From the NCBI GenBank assembly GCA_902593475.1, contig CACJIM010000008.1, forward strand, positions 1 through 56,420: DNA of 56,420 nucleotides, in the 5' to 3' direction. The notes below the pieces were generated by a model. It ran no database searches, was not told the origin of the DNA, and was given only the letters and a program-made list of their open reading frames with translations. Below, piece by piece: positions 1 through 8,659 of the stretch. Each line of letters starts with the position of its first letter. Within the stretch, counting starts at the first letter, position 1. Source of the DNA: an uncultured Candidatus Actinomarina sp. (GTDB lineage Bacteria; Actinomycetota; Acidimicrobiia; Actinomarinales; Actinomarinaceae). The position numbers were made by a program, and so were the translations under genes.

Positions 1-1
1 T

Positions 2-208
2 GAAAGTTCCATTCTTGACGCAACTGATACATTGCTTGATTATCAAACATCTGTTGTTATTGCTCATAGACTGGAAACTATTTTAAACGCAGAAAAGATA
101 CTTGTAATGAGTGAAGGCAAATTAGTAGGTTTTGACAATCATGAAACTTTACTTGCTAATAATGAAATTTATCAACAATTATTTTCAGCCTGGAATTTAG
201 TTAATTAA
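2..208 (+). CDS. ABC exporter ATP-binding/permease protein, C-terminal fragment
   Basis: The window opens inside this gene; about 68 codons are visible before the stop. The fragment holds the end of an ABC nucleotide-binding domain: an LDATD stretch matching the D-loop after Walker B, then VVIAHRLETI, which is the switch-histidine (H-loop) motif typical of ABCB/MsbA/MdlB-type exporters, and the usual tail in which a 'gxLv..g.HeeLL' segment is followed by a short helix. The exporter family is known to couple ATP hydrolysis to outward transport of lipids, peptides or drugs; the substrate cannot be told from this piece. It ends convergently with the methyltransferase, the two stops overlapping by eight bases, with no terminator between them. 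Confidence 0.8.
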   Translation, partial: ESSILDATDTLLDYQTSVVIAHRLETILNAEKILVMSEGKLVGFDNHETLLANNEIYQQLFSAWNLVN

Positions 209-1040
209 CTTCTTTTTTTAATCTATTTTTAGCTATTTCAATGTACTTTTCTTCAATTTCATAACCAACAAAATTTCGTTCCAATAACTTTGCTGCTATA
301 GCTGTTGTTCCGCTTCCTAGGAAAGGATCAAGAATTAAATCATTTTTGTATGTGTATAGATTTATAAATTTTTGTGGTAGTTCTATTGGAAATGGAGCAG
401 GATGACCTATTTTCTTTGCTCTCGCTGGATTTATATTCCATATAGAAAGTGTGGATTCCATAAACTCTTCTTTTTCAAGAGAAGATTCACCCTGGGTAGA
501 TTTTTTAAGTGAATCTTTTGAAAATACTAAACAATACTCGTGAATATCTCTAATAACTGGGTTGGATGCCGATAGCCAGCTACCCCAGGCAAAATTAGCA
601 TTAGCTCCTTTGGACTTTTGCCATATGATTTCACCACGCATAATAAAACCAGTCTCAATTAAAAGCTCTGTGAAATATTTTGAAAAAGGAATATAAGGTT
701 TCCTACCTAAATTAGCAACATTTACAACAAGTCTCCCCCCGGATTCAGTAACTCTATATGTTTCTTTAAAAATATTTTCCATCATTGACCAGTACTCATC
801 ATCAGTTAAATCTAGGTCGCTATCCTTACCAATGTTATAAGGAGGGGATGTGACTGTGAGGCTAACAGAATTATCTTCAAGCTCCTCCATATTTTCAGAG
901 CTTTTGTGAAAAATTTCGTCAATTATTTTTGATTTATTGTTTGCGTCTGTGAATTCTTTTAATTCTGTTTTATCTTGGAAGTTAGAAACAAATGCTTTTC
1001 GAGCTCCGGAACCAGATTTAAAAAATGAATTTTTCTTCAT
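201..1040 (-). CDS. Site-specific DNA methyltransferase, beta class (SPPY motif)
   Basis: 279 residues. The catalytic motif IV SPPYN is at residues 65-69 and precedes the SAM-binding motif I DPFLGSGTT at about 238-246, so the order is that of beta-class N6-adenine or N4-cytosine methyltransferases such as CcrM or HinfI-type enzymes. The segment between them should hold the target recognition region. The SPPY form is common in N4-cytosine enzymes but does not settle the base modified. No restriction endonuclease gene is seen next to it, so it may be an orphan methyltransferase with an epigenetic role, although the neighbour on the left lies mostly outside the window. The start ATG at 1040 lies six bases after a TAAAAT hexamer, suggesting a leaderless mRNA. 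Confidence 0.88.
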   Translation of the reverse strand: MKKNSFFKSGSGARKAFVSNFQDKTELKEFTDANNKSKIIDEIFHKSSENMEELEDNSVSLTVTSPPYNIGKDSDLDLTDDEYWSMMENIFKETYRVTESGGRLVVNVANLGRKPYIPFSKYFTELLIETGFIMRGEIIWQKSKGANANFAWGSWLSASNPVIRDIHEYCLVFSKDSLKKSTQGESSLEKEEFMESTLSIWNINPARAKKIGHPAPFPIELPQKFINLYTYKNDLILDPFLGSGTTAIAAKLLERNFVGYEIEEKYIEIAKNRLKKEVN

Positions 1041-1046
1041 AAGAGA

Positions 1047-1052
1047 ATTTTA
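1047..1052 (-). promoter_or_regulatory. -10 hexamer TAAAAT for the DNA methyltransferase
   Basis: On the minus strand TAAAAT is followed by six bases and then the ATG of the methyltransferase. A start site 6-7 bases after a -10 element would coincide with the ATG, so the transcript is predicted to be leaderless. No convincing -35 was found. Confidence 0.5.
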
Positions 1053-1088
1053 CAACTTTACAATCTAGTAATCTAAGTTCAAAGTTTT

Positions 1089-1523
1089 TTAAGATAAATC
1101 GATAAATTTATCAGTTACTTCATCAATTTCTTCTAACTCCAAAACAGTATCTTCATAATTTGAATCTTTGTTACAAAAAATATAAGTTAAGTTGTCTAAT
1201 ACTGTGATTTCATCCGATTCTTTCTGATTAGATATCCATAAAATTCTTTTTAATGATGACTGTTTAATTGACTTTATAAATACTTCTCTTAAAGAATTTT
1301 CTGATCCTTCGTAAAATATTCCACAAAATGCTCCTTCAGAGGCTGTGTATATATGTGAATCATCGTAAATATCGCCTATTGCTTTTTTTCCAGGTAATTT
1401 TTCTATAAACTCTTTTTCAATTTTGTCTGATATAAAAACTCTTAAATCTTGATTCTGTTCTTTTAGACGATTCAATAAATTTATGTGTTCTTCAGTATTT
1501 GGGTTTATAAAAATTGCAGGCAT
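1089..1523 (-). CDS. Hypothetical protein with Rossmann-like (NAD(P)-binding-like) pattern
   Basis: 144 residues, not recognised with certainty. The beginning alternates strand and helix (AIFI, helix, RVFIS), then has AIGDIYDDSHIYTAS followed by GAFCGIFYEG. This resembles the 'GDxxDxxxLxxAxxGxxxV' stretch of NmrA/SDR-like Rossmann proteins, but the N-terminal glycine-rich GxxGxxG loop is absent, so dinucleotide binding is doubtful. The C-terminal third is strongly acidic. It is divergent from sufB and sits 48 bases upstream of the methyltransferase on the same strand. It has its own leaderless-type -10 (TATTAT, seven bases before the ATG), and so does the methyltransferase, so the two need not be one operon. 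Confidence 0.7.
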   Translation of the reverse strand: MPAIFINPNTEEHINLLNRLKEQNQDLRVFISDKIEKEFIEKLPGKKAIGDIYDDSHIYTASEGAFCGIFYEGSENSLREVFIKSIKQSSLKRILWISNQKESDEITVLDNLTYIFCNKDSNYEDTVLELEEIDEVTDKFIDLS

Positions 1524-1530
1524 ATAAAAA

Positions 1531-1536
1531 ATAATA
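1531..1536 (-). promoter_or_regulatory. -10 hexamer TATTAT, leaderless start of the 144-residue protein
   Basis: The minus strand reads TATTAT, seven bases, then ATG at 1523. The spacing puts the expected transcription start on the A of the start codon. Confidence 0.5.
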
Positions 1537-1592
1537 ACTAATTAAGAAAATAAATTAAATCAATACTTTTTATGATTGAATCAGCACATTAT

Positions 1593-1598
1593 TAATAT
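1593..1598 (+). promoter_or_regulatory. -10 hexamer TAATAT, leaderless start of the suf operon
   Basis: TAATAT is followed by six bases (AAAAGT) and the sufB ATG at 1605. There is no Shine-Dalgarno sequence in the remaining space, which fits a leaderless transcript. Confidence 0.55.
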
Positions 1599-1604
1599 AA
1601 AAGT

Positions 1605-3014
1605 ATGGCAAACGTTGATATAGATTTAGGTAAGTATTCGCTTGGGTGGTCTGATCCTGAAAAAAATGTATTCAAACCTGAAAAAGGTTTAAATGAAGAC
1701 ATTATTCGTAAGATGTCTGAAATTAAGGAAGAACCTGAATGGATGCTAGATTTCAGACTTAAAGCATACAAAAGATTTCTTGACAAACCTATGCCTGAAT
1801 GGGTTGCAAAGGAAAAATTAAGTCAATTAGATTTTGATGATATTTATTACTACATAAAACCTACTGAAGATCAAGCAGACTCATGGGATGAAGTACCAGA
1901 AGAAATAAAACAAACTTATGAAAAACTTGGTATTCCTGAGGCTGAAAGAACATATCTTGCTGGAGTTACGGCACAATATGAGAGCGAAGTTGTTTATCAC
2001 AAAAATAGAGAAGATTTAGAAAAATTAGGTGTATTATTTTGCGATATGGATACAGCAGTCAGAGAGTATCCGGAATTAGTTAAAGAATATTTTGGAACGG
2101 TAATACCTCCAGGTGACAATAAATTTGCTGCACTAAATTCAGCCGTTTGGTCAGGTGGATCATTCATTTATGTTCCAAAAGGTGTACATGTAGAAGATCC
2201 TTTGCAGGCATATTTTAGAATTAATGCAGAAAATATGGGTCAATTTGAGAGAACATTAATTCTTGTCGATGAAGGCGCTTCTGTACATTATATTGAAGGT
2301 TGTTCAGCACCTGTTTATACAACGGATGCTTTACATTCCGCAGTTGTAGAAATAGTTGTGAAAGCATCTGGGACATGTAGATACACAACAATTCAAAACT
2401 GGTCAAATGATGTTTATAACTTGGTTACAAAAAGAGCGCAGGCTTATGGAAATGCAACAATGGAATGGATTGATGCAAATCTTGGTTCAGGTTTAACGGT
2501 CAAGTATCCTTCTGTTTATTTAATGGAACCAGGTGCGCATGGTGAAGTCTTATCTGTAGCTTTTGCAAATTCTGGCCAACATCAAGATACAGGAGCAAAA
2601 ATGGTTCATCTTGCTCCAGATACAACCTCTTTGATTACATCAAAATCGGTTTCTAAAGGTGGTGGAAGAGGTGCTTACAGAGGATTAGTCAGAGTTGAAG
2701 ACGGTTCAGAAACAGCAAAAAGTTTTGTAAGATGTGATGCTTTGATTCTTGATGATGAATCAAGATCAGATACTTATCCTTATATGGAAATCGAAGAAGC
2801 ATCAGCAGTCATAGGTCACGAGGCAACAGTTTCAAAAGTAGGAGAAGATCAACTGTTTTATCTTATGAGCAGAGGTCTTTCTGAATCTGAAGCAACTTCA
2901 ATGATCGTTGCAGGGTTTGTAGAAGAATTTACTAAAACGTTACCAATGGAGTATGCCATGGAATTTAATCAACTGATTGAATTAAACATGATTGAAGCTG
3001 GCGCCGTTGGTTAA
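1605..3014 (+). CDS. sufB: Fe-S cluster assembly scaffold protein SufB
   Basis: 469 residues, the normal length for SufB. SufB, SufD and SufC form the SufBC2D scaffold on which iron-sulfur clusters are built in the cytoplasm. The protein shows the long right-handed beta-helix core and near the C-terminus [11 protein letters not shown] followed by [10 protein letters not shown]. These match the conserved cysteine (Cys405 in E. coli) and histidine region at the SufB-SufD interface where the nascent cluster is bound. It is the first gene of an apparent sufB-sufD-Rieske-sufC operon. Unlike many actinobacterial suf operons there is no sufR-like repressor gene in front; a divergent unrelated gene lies there instead. 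Confidence 0.97.
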   Translation: MANVDIDLGKYSLGWSDPEKNVFKPEKGLNEDIIRKMSEIKEEPEWMLDFRLKAYKRFLDKPMPEWVAKEKLSQLDFDDIYYYIKPTEDQADSWDEVPEEIKQTYEKLGIPEAERTYLAGVTAQYESEVVYHKNREDLEKLGVLFCDMDTAVREYPELVKEYFGTVIPPGDNKFAALNSAVWSGGSFIYVPKGVHVEDPLQAYFRINAENMGQFERTLILVDEGASVHYIEGCSAPVYTTDALHSAVVEIVVKASGTCRYTTIQNWSNDVYNLVTKRAQAYGNATMEWIDANLGSGLTVKYPSVYLMEPGAHGEVLSVAFANSGQHQDTGAKMVHLAPDTTSLITSKSVSKGGGRGAYRGLVRVEDGSETAKSFVRCDALILDDESRSDTYPYMEIEEASAVIGHEATVSKVGEDQLFYLMSRGLSESEATSMIVAGFVEEFTKTLPMEYAMEFNQLIELNMIEAGAVG

Positions 3015-3028
3015 TGAATAGGTAAAAA

Positions 3029-4186
3029 TTGAACAATAAATTATTTGAAAAAAAATTAAAGTCACTTTCATCAAAAGATTTCGAAAACATTACTGCTAAA
3101 GATGAGGACTGGAAGTATCTTGGAAAAAAATTATTCGAACTTAATGACATTGAAATTGGCGAAGCCACTGATATAAAGGCTTCTAAAACCTTTGATATTG
3201 ATTCAAATTGTTTTACTTATGAAATAAATTCAGAGCATAATCATATTGAAATTACAGACATCAATGAAATCAAAAAACCGCTAATCAAAGAGTCAATTAA
3301 AAGACCGTTTGATAAATTTAATATTGAACAATTTGAAAAAGTAACGGGTGGTTTTCAATTGAATGTAAAAGGAGATATCGAACAATATTTTACTGTAAAT
3401 TTCCAATCAGATGATAACGCTATTCCTTACATCGGAATTAGTGTAGAAAAGAACAAATCTGGAAAATTATATTTAAATTTTGATGAATTAGTTATTGGAA
3501 ACATTTATCCAATTATTGAAATTTTCTTAAACGATAATTCAAATTTAGAAATAATACTTTCTGTAACTTCAACAAAAGAAATCAATATTGTAAATTCAAT
3601 ATATGCCCAGCTTGAAAGAGACTCTAATTTAACTATTCACAATATAAGCACAGGAGCAGGATTCTCTCGTTCAAGAATGGATATAGATCTTTTAGGCAAT
3701 GGTTCAGAATTTAGTTTAGATGGAATTTATTTTGGTGAAGAAAAGCAAATTCACGACAACAGAGTATTTGTAAATCACCTTGGAAAAAATACATCATCAA
3801 ATATGATTACAAAAGGTGTATTAGGTGATGAAAGTAGCTCAATATTTACTGGAACAATACACATAGCTGAGGGAGCAGAAAAAACAGAATCTCATCAAGA
3901 AAACAGAAATATACTACTCAGCGAAGAAGCTACTGCTCAATCTGTACCCAATCTAGAAATATTGTGTGATGATGTAATCTGCAGTCATGGTTCTTCAGTA
4001 GGTCCAATTGAAGAAAATGTTTATCACTATGTTATGGCTAGAGGTGTTGAAAAAGTTGATGCAGATAAATTACTTATCAAAGGCTTTTTTAATGAAGTAA
4101 TAAATAATTCTGAGTGGGAAGTAATTCATGATAAAGTTTCTAAAATTATTGAAAAAAAATATATGAACATAATTGAAAGTAACTAA
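3029..4186 (+). CDS. sufD: Fe-S cluster assembly protein SufD
   Basis: 385 residues; begins with TTG fourteen bases after the sufB stop, with AGG just upstream as a weak ribosome site. It is a paralogue of SufB and its partner in the SufBC2D complex. The C-terminal signature ICSHGSSVG contains the conserved histidine (His360 in E. coli) needed for iron acquisition and cluster assembly, followed by YHYVMARG like the corresponding segment of SufB. The N-terminal part is poorly conserved, as is usual for SufD. The next gene begins at the base after its stop codon, implying translational coupling. Confidence 0.93.
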   Translation: MNNKLFEKKLKSLSSKDFENITAKDEDWKYLGKKLFELNDIEIGEATDIKASKTFDIDSNCFTYEINSEHNHIEITDINEIKKPLIKESIKRPFDKFNIEQFEKVTGGFQLNVKGDIEQYFTVNFQSDDNAIPYIGISVEKNKSGKLYLNFDELVIGNIYPIIEIFLNDNSNLEIILSVTSTKEINIVNSIYAQLERDSNLTIHNISTGAGFSRSRMDIDLLGNGSEFSLDGIYFGEEKQIHDNRVFVNHLGKNTSSNMITKGVLGDESSSIFTGTIHIAEGAEKTESHQENRNILLSEEATAQSVPNLEILCDDVICSHGSSVGPIEENVYHYVMARGVEKVDADKLLIKGFFNEVINNSEWEVIHDKVSKIIEKKYMNIIESN

Positions 4187-4510
4187 ATGGAAAAATTAAA
4201 AACAATAAAATGTGCAGATATTGCTGAAAACTCATCGGCTTTATTTGAAACTGATACTCAGCAGATTGCTTTATTTAATTGTGAAGGGAAATTTTTTGCC
4301 ATTGATGATATGTGTTCTCATGCTGAAGCCAGTTTATCTGAAGGGGAAGTATATGATTGCAAAGTTGAATGCCCTCTTCACGGTGCTGAGTTTGATTTAA
4401 AAACTGGTGAAGCAGTTACATTACCTGCAACAAAAAGTGTTAATACCTATGAAACTGAAATAATTGATGGTTATATATATGTAGAAATGGATACTAATGC
4501 TCAAGATTGA
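4187..4510 (+). CDS. Rieske-type [2Fe-2S] ferredoxin of the suf operon
   Basis: 107 residues. Two cluster-binding motifs are visible: CSH at about residues 43-45 and CPLH at about 62-65, i.e. the two-Cys/two-His Rieske pattern CxH...CxxH, here inside a soluble domain with no membrane segment. Small Rieske ferredoxins of this kind resemble the NirD/BphF families and are frequently inserted between sufD and sufC in actinobacterial suf operons. A role as electron donor or cluster carrier during assembly is plausible but inferred from position. The gene follows sufD directly and overlaps the next sufC by 14 bases. Confidence 0.92.
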   Translation: MEKLKTIKCADIAENSSALFETDTQQIALFNCEGKFFAIDDMCSHAEASLSEGEVYDCKVECPLHGAEFDLKTGEAVTLPATKSVNTYETEIIDGYIYVEMDTNAQD

Positions 4511-5186
4511 AAACTTAAAAGCATCAATAGGTGAAGTAGAAATCCTCAAGGGAGTTGATTTAGAAATTAAACCTGGTGAACTCCATGCGGTAATGGGTCC
4601 TAATGGTTCAGGAAAATCAACATTATGTCATGTTGTAATGGGAAATAAAGATTATAAAAGTGAAGGTTCAATTTTTATTGATGAAGAAGAAATAAGTAAA
4701 AAACAACAAAACGAAAGATCAGAAATGGGAGTTTTTCAGTCTTTTCAATATCCCGTTGGACTACCTGGAGTAACGCTTCTCGAATTTTCTAAAATTATAA
4801 ATCCAGACTTATCTGATGATGAAATTACTAGCCTTGCTGAGGGTTTTAAATTAAAAGAATTTCTTGATCGTGAAGTAAATGTAGATTTATCTGGCGGTGA
4901 AAAAAAGAGGTGTGAGCTTTTTCAATTAACACTTAAAAATCCAAAAGTCGCGTTACTAGATGAAATAGATTCAGGACTAGATATTGATGCTATAAAATCT
5001 GTTGCCGAGCTGATTAATGAAAATAGAAATAACACCACGGCATACCTTATTGTTACTCACTACAGTAGGATTTTAAACTACTTAGATGTAGACAAGGTGC
5101 ATATTGTAGTAAATGGTGAAATTGCAAAAACAGGAACTAAAGAACTTATTGAAGAAGTCGATTCTGGTGGATACACTCAATACTAG
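4497..5186 (+). CDS. sufC: Fe-S assembly ATPase SufC, first copy
   Basis: 229 residues. A single ABC ATPase domain with Walker A GPNGSGKS at about residues 34-41, Q-loop FQYP at about 83-86, signature LSGGEKKR at about 131-138, Walker B VALLDEIDSGLD from about 151 and switch histidine VTHY. The motifs are intact, so an active ATPase is expected. SufC powers the SufBCD scaffold. It is encoded with sufB and sufD, yet a second, more canonical sufC lies at 22134-22859 with sufS and sufE. This copy is shorter and divergent (for example it lacks the usual 'PxxE' after the Q-loop), so the two may form a mixed SufC pair or be used under different conditions. Confidence 0.92.
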   Translation: MLKIENLKASIGEVEILKGVDLEIKPGELHAVMGPNGSGKSTLCHVVMGNKDYKSEGSIFIDEEEISKKQQNERSEMGVFQSFQYPVGLPGVTLLEFSKIINPDLSDDEITSLAEGFKLKEFLDREVNVDLSGGEKKRCELFQLTLKNPKVALLDEIDSGLDIDAIKSVAELINENRNNTTAYLIVTHYSRILNYLDVDKVHIVVNGEIAKTGTKELIEEVDSGGYTQY

Positions 5187-5195
5187 GAACAGTAA

Positions 5196-6563
5196 ATGAC
5201 AGAACAATTTAGAACTGAAAAAGACTCAATGGGAGAGTTTCAAGTTCCAATAGATGCTAAATATGGAGCCTCTACTGCAAGAGCAGTTGACAATTTTCCA
5301 ATTTCAAACCTTAGATTTTCTAGATCGTTTATTAAAGCTTTAGGTGAGATTAAAAAAGCTTGTGCAAAAGTAAATCAAAATAATAAATTATTAGATAAAA
5401 ATTTTGCAGATTCAATTATTGATGCAGCGCAACAGGTAATTAATGGTGATCATGATAAAGATTTTGTTGTGGATATATTTCAAACTGGATCAGGCACCTC
5501 AACAAACATGAATGCTAATGAAATAATTTCAAAAATTGCTTCAGAAAGTTCAAGTGAAAATATTCATCCAAATGACCACGTAAACATGAGTCAGTCATCA
5601 AATGATGTAATTCCAACAGCTACTAATGTCGCAGCTGTAACAGAAATCGTTCAAAATTTGATTCCAGCAGTTGAAAGTTTAATTAAATCGCTCGAAGATA
5701 AAGCTAAAAAATGGGAAAAAGTATACAAAAATGGTCGCACTCATTTAATGGATGCAACGCCTGTTTCCCTTGGACAAGAATTTAGCGGATATTCAGCACT
5801 TTTATCAGAGAGACTAGAAGATATTAAATCATCACTAATAAATGCCAGTAAATTGGCTATTGGTGGTACAGCAGTTGGTACAGGAATCAATGCACCAGAT
5901 AATTTTGGTAAAGATGTTGCAAAAGAGATTTCAAAATCATTAGGTATTAATTTTGTTGAAGTAGAAAACCATTTTACTCGCCAGGGATCTAGAGAAGAAG
6001 TTGTTCATTTGTCAGGTTGCTTAAAAGCATTTGCTGTATCTATGTTTAAAATTGCAAATGATATTAGGTGGATGGGTAGTGGACCTGTCTCTGGACTCAA
6101 TGAGCTAGTTATTCCTGCATTGCAGCCTGGCTCTTCAATCATGCCTGGAAAAGTTAATCCTGTAATACCTGAAATGGTTATGCAAGTTTCTGCACAAGTA
6201 ATAGGAAATGACAACACAATTACCTTTTCTTCATCAAATGGGAACTTTGAATTGAATACAATGTTACCTGTTATGGCACACAATCTACTTGAAAGTATTG
6301 AGCTTTTGACTACTAGTACCGATGTATTTGAAAAAAAATTAATTAATGATTTAGAAGCAAATACAGAAAAGCTTGATGAAAATATTCAAAAAAATTCAAT
6401 TTTAGTCACTGCTCTTGTACCTGTAATTGGTTATGACAAATCTGCTGAAGTTGCTAAAGAAGCAATGTCACAAAACAAAACTATTAAAGAAGTTTTACTT
6501 GAGAAAAACTTGATCTCAAGTGAAGAAATTGATGAGCTTTTAAATATAGAAAAATTAATTTAA
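5196..6563 (+). CDS. fumC: Fumarate hydratase class II
   Basis: 455 residues, normal for FumC. The superfamily signature GSSIMPGKVNPV is present at about residues 313-324, carrying the catalytic serine loop, and earlier TGSGTSTNMNANE and NDHVNMSQSSNDV match the other two conserved regions of the fumarase/aspartase family. It catalyses the reversible hydration of fumarate to malate in the TCA cycle. Class II enzymes need no Fe-S cluster, so placement behind the suf genes is economical rather than functional. It starts ten bases after sufC with AGGAAC upstream and its stop overlaps the start of rpiB (TAATG). Confidence 0.96.
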   Translation: MTEQFRTEKDSMGEFQVPIDAKYGASTARAVDNFPISNLRFSRSFIKALGEIKKACAKVNQNNKLLDKNFADSIIDAAQQVINGDHDKDFVVDIFQTGSGTSTNMNANEIISKIASESSSENIHPNDHVNMSQSSNDVIPTATNVAAVTEIVQNLIPAVESLIKSLEDKAKKWEKVYKNGRTHLMDATPVSLGQEFSGYSALLSERLEDIKSSLINASKLAIGGTAVGTGINAPDNFGKDVAKEISKSLGINFVEVENHFTRQGSREEVVHLSGCLKAFAVSMFKIANDIRWMGSGPVSGLNELVIPALQPGSSIMPGKVNPVIPEMVMQVSAQVIGNDNTITFSSSNGNFELNTMLPVMAHNLLESIELLTTSTDVFEKKLINDLEANTEKLDENIQKNSILVTALVPVIGYDKSAEVAKEAMSQNKTIKEVLLEKNLISSEEIDELLNIEKLI

Positions 6564-6997
6564 TGATTCAAAATTTAGCAATTGCATCTGACCATGCTGG
6601 ATACAAATTAAAAAATTATATTGTTAACAACCTTAAAAGAGAAATTAACATAAAAGATTTTGGAACTAATAATGAAGAGAGTTGCGACTTTCCAGACTTT
6701 GCAAAAGAAGTTTGTGATTTTGTACTCAATAATGAATCCTCTAGAGGATTATTGATTTGTGGAAGCGGTGTAGGTATGTCAATTGCTGCTAATAAAATCA
6801 AAGGAATAAGAGCTGCAAATGTAATTGATAAAGACACTGCAATACAAAGTGTTGAACACAATGATGTAAATGTTCTATGTTTAGGTGCAAATAATATAAA
6901 TGAGGAAAATGTTATAAATATTGTTGAAAGTTTTTTAGACGCTATGTTAATTAAAGAAGAGAGATATCTAAGGAGAATTAGTAAATTTGAAGACTAG
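6563..6997 (+). CDS. rpiB: Ribose-5-phosphate isomerase B
   Basis: 144 residues. ASDHAGYKLK at the N-terminus and LLICGSGVGMSIAANK in the middle are the RpiB/LacAB signatures; the cysteine of ICGSG is the expected catalytic base and EHND later holds the conserved histidine. The enzyme interconverts ribose 5-phosphate and ribulose 5-phosphate in the non-oxidative pentose phosphate pathway, giving the precursor of PRPP used by the neighbouring pyr genes and complementing the transketolase at 31772. Its stop codon overlaps that of the convergent phosphoribosyltransferase by exactly four bases. Confidence 0.95.
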   Translation: MIQNLAIASDHAGYKLKNYIVNNLKREINIKDFGTNNEESCDFPDFAKEVCDFVLNNESSRGLLICGSGVGMSIAANKIKGIRAANVIDKDTAIQSVEHNDVNVLCLGANNINEENVINIVESFLDAMLIKEERYLRRISKFED

Positions 6998-7350
6998 ATT
7001 GACATTTGCCAAATTGCCTTAATCCAATCATCTGTAATCTCATTCCTTGCAAAAACCACAATACCAATTGCACCCTCTTGATAAACCTCTCTCATTGATG
7101 TACCAGTTGTATATACATCGTCACAAATTAACATCGGATCATTTTCGTCATTAGATGCGTACTGTTTAAGGGCATTTTCAAAAGGAATACCTCCACGAGG
7201 TATACCAACAACATCTTTAAATTTAATTTTTTCGCTTACTATTTTTGCAAGCGCTTCGTAATCACCCTCACTTAACGCATCACATTCGACCTTCCAAGTC
7301 AATGGCAATCCTGCGTGTGAAATAAAATCTTCTCTAATAAATAAATTCAT
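6994..7350 (-). CDS. Short PyrE-like phosphoribosyltransferase
   Basis: 118 residues when started at the ATG at 7350, which overlaps the upstream pyrD-like stop as ATGA; a longer reading to 7383 lies wholly inside the previous gene and is less likely. The PRPP-binding motif LICDDVYTTGTSM is clear, and GIPRGGIPF supplies the other nucleotide-facing loop. Position as last gene of the pyr operon suggests orotate phosphoribosyltransferase. However, ordinary PyrE is about 200 residues, and only some twenty residues separate GIPRGG from the PRPP motif, leaving no room for the usual flexible catalytic loop with its lysines and His-Gly. It is either a minimal OPRT or a related enzyme or regulator; the exact reaction is unproved. 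Confidence 0.75.
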   Translation of the reverse strand: MNLFIREDFISHAGLPLTWKVECDALSEGDYEALAKIVSEKIKFKDVVGIPRGGIPFENALKQYASNDENDPMLICDDVYTTGTSMREVYQEGAIGIVVFARNEITDDWIKAIWQMSI

Positions 7351-8024
7351 AATAACCTTCCTAATTTTACTGGATTGAAACATACAGTTCCAAGACTTAT
7401 GTGATCTGCGCCTAACTCAATATAATGCTCAATATCTTTTTTTTCAGATATTCCTCCACCAGCAATAATCTCAATATGAGGATAGTACTGCTTTATATGC
7501 TCAATAAATTTAGAAGTATATGGGATAAGTTCTTTTCCACTTAAACCACCTTTTTCAATAGGCAAAGTATTACAAGCATGGATTTGTTTAAAGTTAAATT
7601 CATTTATATATTTTTCTAACTCATCAAAAGTTGTTAATGGAGAAATCTTTCCAATATACCACTGGCGAGACTCATAACTGAATTTTTCAATTCCTGAAGT
7701 AAAGTGGCTTTCAATATTTGGGCATGACATATTTACTTCTAGATTTGTATCACTAGGAATCAATTCAGCAAAAATTTTCCAATCATCTTCCTCAATTCCA
7801 GCTATTGAAAATACCTCATTTTTTTTATGATTTTTTATACCATGTTCAAATCCCGGATTTCTTAAGCCTATTTTGTTAACCCACCCTCTTTTGGTGTATC
7901 TCAGTGTTTTTACAATTTGCTTTATACGACCTTTACGTTTTTCTATAGTCCAGCTTCCAGTAACGGAGATTGTGTTTGATGTTTTAATATAATTTCCAAA
8001 TGGTGCTGCAATAAATGTTTTCAT
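7347..8024 (-). CDS. pyrD: Short dihydroorotate dehydrogenase-like flavoprotein
   Basis: 225 residues against roughly 300-340 for usual DHODs. The TIM-barrel landmarks remain: NMSCPN (substrate/FMN loop), IGKISPLTTF (the lysine that contacts FMN), ACNT, GGLSG, then IIAGGGISEKKDIEHYIELG and ISLGT for the FMN phosphate site. The N-terminal barrel strands and the usual lid appear shortened, and I do not see the class 1 catalytic cysteine or class 2 serine in a typical context. Place between pyrF and the PyrE-like gene, with four-base overlaps to both, supports oxidation of dihydroorotate to orotate. The electron acceptor is unclear. It may be a miniaturised DHOD variant. Confidence 0.82.
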   Translation of the reverse strand: MKTFIAAPFGNYIKTSNTISVTGSWTIEKRKGRIKQIVKTLRYTKRGWVNKIGLRNPGFEHGIKNHKKNEVFSIAGIEEDDWKIFAELIPSDTNLEVNMSCPNIESHFTSGIEKFSYESRQWYIGKISPLTTFDELEKYINEFNFKQIHACNTLPIEKGGLSGKELIPYTSKFIEHIKQYYPHIEIIAGGGISEKKDIEHYIELGADHISLGTVCFNPVKLGRLL

Positions 8025-8659
8025 AACTCTAAATCATTGATAATGTAGTCGAGATTATTTCTTATAGATCTTCCCATAACTATATATTTTGCACCTTCAT
8101 TGATTGCAAAATTAGGTGTTGCAACATTTTTTTGGTCATTTTTGTCATCATTTTTAAGACGTATTCCAGGAGTTACAATTAAATCAAATATCTCTTTTGT
8201 TTTAGATATTTCTGAAGCTGGACAAATTACTCCGTCAACACCACATTCCTTTGCTTCTTTAAACTCTTTGTTCACTTCTTCACTTACTGAGTTAGTCATA
8301 GCCCTACTGGTTAATGCACTGCTAACACCAAGAATTTGTAGAGTGTTGCCTTTAGTGTTTGATGCTTCAATTAAGGCATCGCTAGTAGAAGCAATATGAA
8401 TTGTTAAAAAATCTGCTCCAAGGTTTGCTGCACTTCTTGTAGCTTCCTTAATAGTATTTGGTATATCATGAAGTTTTAGGTCTAAAAAAACTTGCCATCC
8501 TTGTTTTTTTAACTTTTCTACAACAGATGGCCCTTCAGAAACAAAGAGTTCAAGGCCTACTTTTACTCCGTATATATGATCTTTTAATATCTTTAGTTCA
8601 AATTCAAATTCAGATAATGATTTACCATCTAATGCAAAGAATATTGGTTTAACTGACAT
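8021..8659 (-). CDS. pyrF: Orotidine 5'-phosphate decarboxylase
   Basis: About 212 residues from the ATG at 8659 ([13 protein letters not shown]). That start is preferred to one at 8683 because GGAGG lies nine bases before it and it overlaps carB by only eleven bases. The catalytic signature [10 protein letters not shown] is present, preceded by FALDGKS, and VTPGIR near the end binds the phosphate; these are the standard PyrF residues (Asp-Lys-Asp chain). The enzyme decarboxylates OMP to UMP, the last step of de novo UMP synthesis. It overlaps the next gene by four bases. Confidence 0.95.
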   Translation of the reverse strand: MSVKPIFFALDGKSLSEFEFELKILKDHIYGVKVGLELFVSEGPSVVEKLKKQGWQVFLDLKLHDIPNTIKEATRSAANLGADFLTIHIASTSDALIEASNTKGNTLQILGVSSALTSRAMTNSVSEEVNKEFKEAKECGVDGVICPASEISKTKEIFDLIVTPGIRLKNDDKNDQKNVATPNFAINEGAKYIVMGRSIRNNLDYIINDLEL

